Source: Bacteroidota bacterium
GTDB lineage: Bacteria; Bacteroidota; Bacteroidia; Bacteroidales; CAJPTX01
Reading direction: 5' to 3'
Assembly: GCA_002748015.1 (NCBI GenBank)
Contig: PDRH01000057.1
Coordinates: 1-7,604, forward strand
Length of the DNA: 7,604 bases
The position numbers and the translations under genes were made by a program. How positions within the stretch are numbered: the first letter of the stretch is position 1; the number at the start of each line of letters is the position of its first letter. Under the pieces are notes generated by a model, which worked only from the letters and a program-made list of their open reading frames with translations, searched no databases and was not told the origin of the DNA. Below, one piece after another: positions 6,034 to 7,604 of the stretch.

Positions 6034-6666
6034 CTATTCCAACATAGTGAATATCTCGTCCATGGGGTGTCGCACCTTCTCGAGGTCCACCAGCCAGTCG
6101 TTGGGGGCGTCGCGGTAGCCAAGGGGTAATATTACGGTGCTTCGGAGGCCCTTCTCCCTGAGGTGGAGCAATTCGTCGAGCTTGGCATTCTGAAAGCCCT
6201 CCATAGGGGTACTGTCGACCCCCTCGTAGGCGGCCTGGGCTATGGCGGCCATCAGGGCGATGTAGGTTTGACGTGCAGCATGCTGGAAATTGGTCTCTGC
6301 ATCGCGCTTCGGATAGGCGGCTAGGAGCTTCTGGCGATAGGCCTCCCAGCCCTCGTTCTTAAAGCCTCGGATTTCGTTGGTTAGGTCGAAGATGTGGTTG
6401 ATTCTCTCTTCTGTGTATGTGTCCCAGGCGGCGAATACCAGCAGGTGCGAACAGTCGGTAATCTGCGGCTGGTTGTAGGCTATGCGTTTAATCTGCTCCC
6501 TGAGCTCGCGGTTGCTGATTACGAAGACCTCAAAGGGCTGTAGGCCGCTCGAGCTCGGGGCCAGGCGTATGGCCTGTAGTATGCTGTCTATCTTCTCCTT
6601 GGGGACGCTCTCCCCGTTCATGGCCTTGCAGGCGTAGCGCCAATTCAACTTCTCTAAAAAACTCAT
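6034..6666 (-). CDS. NAD(P)H-dependent FMN nitroreductase, NfsB-like
   Basis: 210 residues, the usual length for the NfsB/nitroreductase family of cytoplasmic FMN homodimers that reduce nitroaromatics, quinones or related electrophiles using NAD(P)H. The physiological substrate cannot be read from sequence. FMN-contact features are visible: Arg10 and Lys14 in NWRYACKAM, matching R10/K14 of E. coli NfsB; the LAPSSSGLQPFEVFV segment (about 35-49), equivalent to NfsB SPSSTNSQPW; GVDSTPMEGF (like GVDAVPIEGF); and the C-terminal LPLGYRD. The ATG at 6666 (MSFLEKLNWRY) is chosen because family alignment starts there. The frame extends up to an ATG at 6732, but that one is only 2 nt past the -7 box, so it would lie upstream of or at the transcription start. 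An ATG at 6684 is a possible alternative. It is probably monocistronic, between two related terminators. Confidence 0.93.
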   Translation of the reverse strand: MSFLEKLNWRYACKAMNGESVPKEKIDSILQAIRLAPSSSGLQPFEVFVISNRELREQIKRIAYNQPQITDCSHLLVFAAWDTYTEERINHIFDLTNEIRGFKNEGWEAYRQKLLAAYPKRDAETNFQHAARQTYIALMAAIAQAAYEGVDSTPMEGFQNAKLDELLHLREKGLRSTVILPLGYRDAPNDWLVDLEKVRHPMDEIFTMLE

Positions 6667-6734
6667 ACGCTCTTTCCCTTCCATATTTATGCCGCACAGC
6701 AGCGTGCGGTAGACCCCGGTCCACGAGGCCATCG

Positions 6735-6742
6735 CAAAGCTA
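6735..6742 (-). promoter_or_regulatory. Bacteroidota -7 promoter box for the nitroreductase gene
   Basis: On the minus strand 6742-6735 reads TAGCTTTG, an exact TAnnTTTG and the same octamer as the pckA -7 box. Transcription should begin near 6729, giving a leader of about 60 nt to the ATG at 6666. The -33 position falls inside the preceding terminator stem and shows no TTG, so strength is uncertain. Confidence 0.55.
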
Positions 6743-6743
6743 C

Positions 6744-6787
6744 AAAAAAAAAACGGGGCTACGTAGAATAAGCTCTACGTAGCTCCG
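6744..6787 (-). terminator. Intrinsic terminator of the pseudouridine synthase gene
   Basis: The strand 6754-6767 pairs with 6774-6787 to give a 14-bp stem (one G·U) and a 6-nt loop. On the minus strand it is followed at once by ten T residues (6753-6744), a very strong rho-independent terminator. It ends 1 nt before the nitroreductase -7 box. Confidence 0.93.
6755..6770 (+). repeat. Inverted repeat copy 2 (TACGTA-core terminator sequence)
   Basis: GGGGCTACGTAGAATA, identical to the minus strand of 5923-5938. The palindromic octamer CTACGTAG occurs twice in this hairpin (6759-6766 and 6775-6782) and once in the other, which also has a CTACGTGG variant. Confidence 0.85.
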
Positions 6788-6798
6788 CCATACTATGG

Positions 6799-6814
6799 GC
6801 TAGCTAATGCTAGC
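6799..6814. repeat. Paired GCTAGC palindromes in the 3' untranslated region of the synthase gene
   Basis: Two GCTAGC hexamers (6799-6804 and 6809-6814) are separated by TAAT. They lie between the synthase stop codon and its terminator. They may form a small hairpin; no function is evident. Confidence 0.6.
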
Positions 6815-6836
6815 AAGTACCATCCTTCGTCTCTAC

Positions 6837-7604
6837 CTAGTGGTAGCGCCCCATCTTCAGCATGGTAATCTCCTCGTCCTCCAGGAACCTCCACTCGCCG
6901 CGGGGAAGGTTCTTCTTGGTCAGGCCGGCGTAGTACACGCGGTCGAGCTTCACCACCTTGTAGCCCAGGGCTTCAAAGATTCGGCGAACCACCCGGTTCT
7001 GTCCAGAGTGTAGCTCTACGCCCACCACCGAACGATCGTCCGGGCGGGTATAGTCCACGCTATCCACCCGCACGAAGCCCACCTCGGTCTCCACTCCCTG
7101 CAGCAGCTGCTCCATATCGCTCTGCGAAACGTTCCTATCCAACCCCACCTCGTAAATCTTGCTCTTGGCGTAGGACGGGTGCGTGAGCTGCTCTGTTAGC
7201 TCCCCATCGTTGGTCATTAGGAGTAGACCCGTGGTGTTACGGTCAAGGCGACCCACGGGATACACCCGCTCGGAGCATGCGCCCGCTATGATATCCAGCA
7301 CAGTACGCCCTGCGTTCGGATCCTCAAGGGTACAGAAGCAATCCTTGGGCTTGTTCATAAGGATGTAGACCTTATGCTCCACCTTCAGCACCTTGCCCTT
7401 GCAGACGACCTCCTGCTCAGCCGGAGTTATCTTTGTACCAAGCGTGGTAACCACCTGACCATCTACCATCACCTCGCCCTGCTCTATGAGCGTATCGGCA
7501 TCACGCCTTGCGCATACCCCGCAGTGGGCGATGTAGCGGTTCAGACGCATGGGTTGCGTTGGGTCAAAAACAGCCTTCGGCTCAGGGTTCTTACCGCTCC
7601 GGGG
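6837..7604 (-). CDS. rluB: Large-subunit rRNA pseudouridine synthase, RluB/RsuA family (5' end outside window)
   Basis: Converts a specific uridine in rRNA to pseudouridine. The sequence is closest in feel to RluB (23S U2605 in E. coli), but RsuA/RluE relatives cannot be excluded by eye. Counting from the ATG at 7550 there are 237 residues: an S4 RNA-binding domain (about 1-60, RLNRYIAHCGVCARRDAD), then the catalytic domain starting at LMNKPKD. Catalytic Asp103 sits in VGRLDRNTTGLLLMTNDGEL, and LHSGQNRVVRRIFEALG (about 180-196) is the conserved late motif. The frame continues open to the window edge for 18 more codons, ending DPTQP just before MRLN. Many Bacteroidota homologues have a long, charged, disordered N-terminal tail joined to the S4 domain by a similar DP..P linker, so the real start is probably outside the window and the ATG at 7550 is internal. 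It ends in a strong terminator at 6744-6787. Confidence 0.94.
   Translation of the reverse strand, partial: PRSGKNPEPKAVFDPTQPMRLNRYIAHCGVCARRDADTLIEQGEVMVDGQVVTTLGTKITPAEQEVVCKGKVLKVEHKVYILMNKPKDCFCTLEDPNAGRTVLDIIAGACSERVYPVGRLDRNTTGLLLMTNDGELTEQLTHPSYAKSKIYEVGLDRNVSQSDMEQLLQGVETEVGFVRVDSVDYTRPDDRSVVGVELHSGQNRVVRRIFEALGYKVVKLDRVYYAGLTKKNLPRGEWRFLEDEEITMLKMGRYH

Noticed and set aside
5908..6787. Nitroreductase gene as a transposon, with the flanking 16-nt repeats as terminal inverted repeats
   Set aside because: No transposase, no visible target-site duplication, and both repeats are arms of functional-looking terminators. A shared terminator family explains them better.

Overview
The window looks like a fairly GC-rich Bacteroidota chromosome segment, most likely Bacteroidales. 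The main sign is Bacteroidota-type promoter -7 boxes (TAnnTTTG) ahead of pckA, murB and the nitroreductase gene; the one ahead of pckA also has a -33 TTG at the right spacing. The pckA leader is AT-rich with no Shine-Dalgarno, and the RluB-type pseudouridine synthase has the upstream in-frame extension usual in this phylum. This assignment comes from motifs and remembered family features, not from a search.

Left third (1-2401): a plus-strand gene cluster that starts outside the window. It holds (a) the 3' part of an unrecognised, acidic, helical protein with a UVR-like C-terminal segment, (b) a cytoplasmic trypsin/HtrA-fold serine protease with an intact catalytic triad, fused to a four-cysteine zinc ribbon and a C-terminal domain resembling YbjN/type III secretion chaperones, and (c) a possible 46-residue CxxC protein that lacks a normal start codon and overlaps a 13-bp perfect inverted repeat. 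This is the least familiar part of the window and the best candidate for an undescribed system.

Middle (2402-5878): core metabolism on the plus strand. pckA (ATP-type phosphoenolpyruvate carboxykinase) has its own clear promoter and a textbook intrinsic terminator. A DUF6714-like protein of unknown function follows, then murB (peptidoglycan precursor synthesis) behind a perfect -7 box.

Right third (5879-7604): two minus-strand genes converge on murB. They are an NfsB-like FMN nitroreductase and, upstream of it, an RluB/RsuA-type rRNA pseudouridine synthase whose start lies outside the window. Each is followed by a hairpin terminator, and the two terminators share a 16-nt identical sequence in opposite orientation, so the nitroreductase gene is flanked by matching inverted hairpins. 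The synthase terminator abuts the nitroreductase -7 box, so these look like separate transcription units. I see no tRNA, rRNA, CRISPR array, insertion sequence or phage gene.
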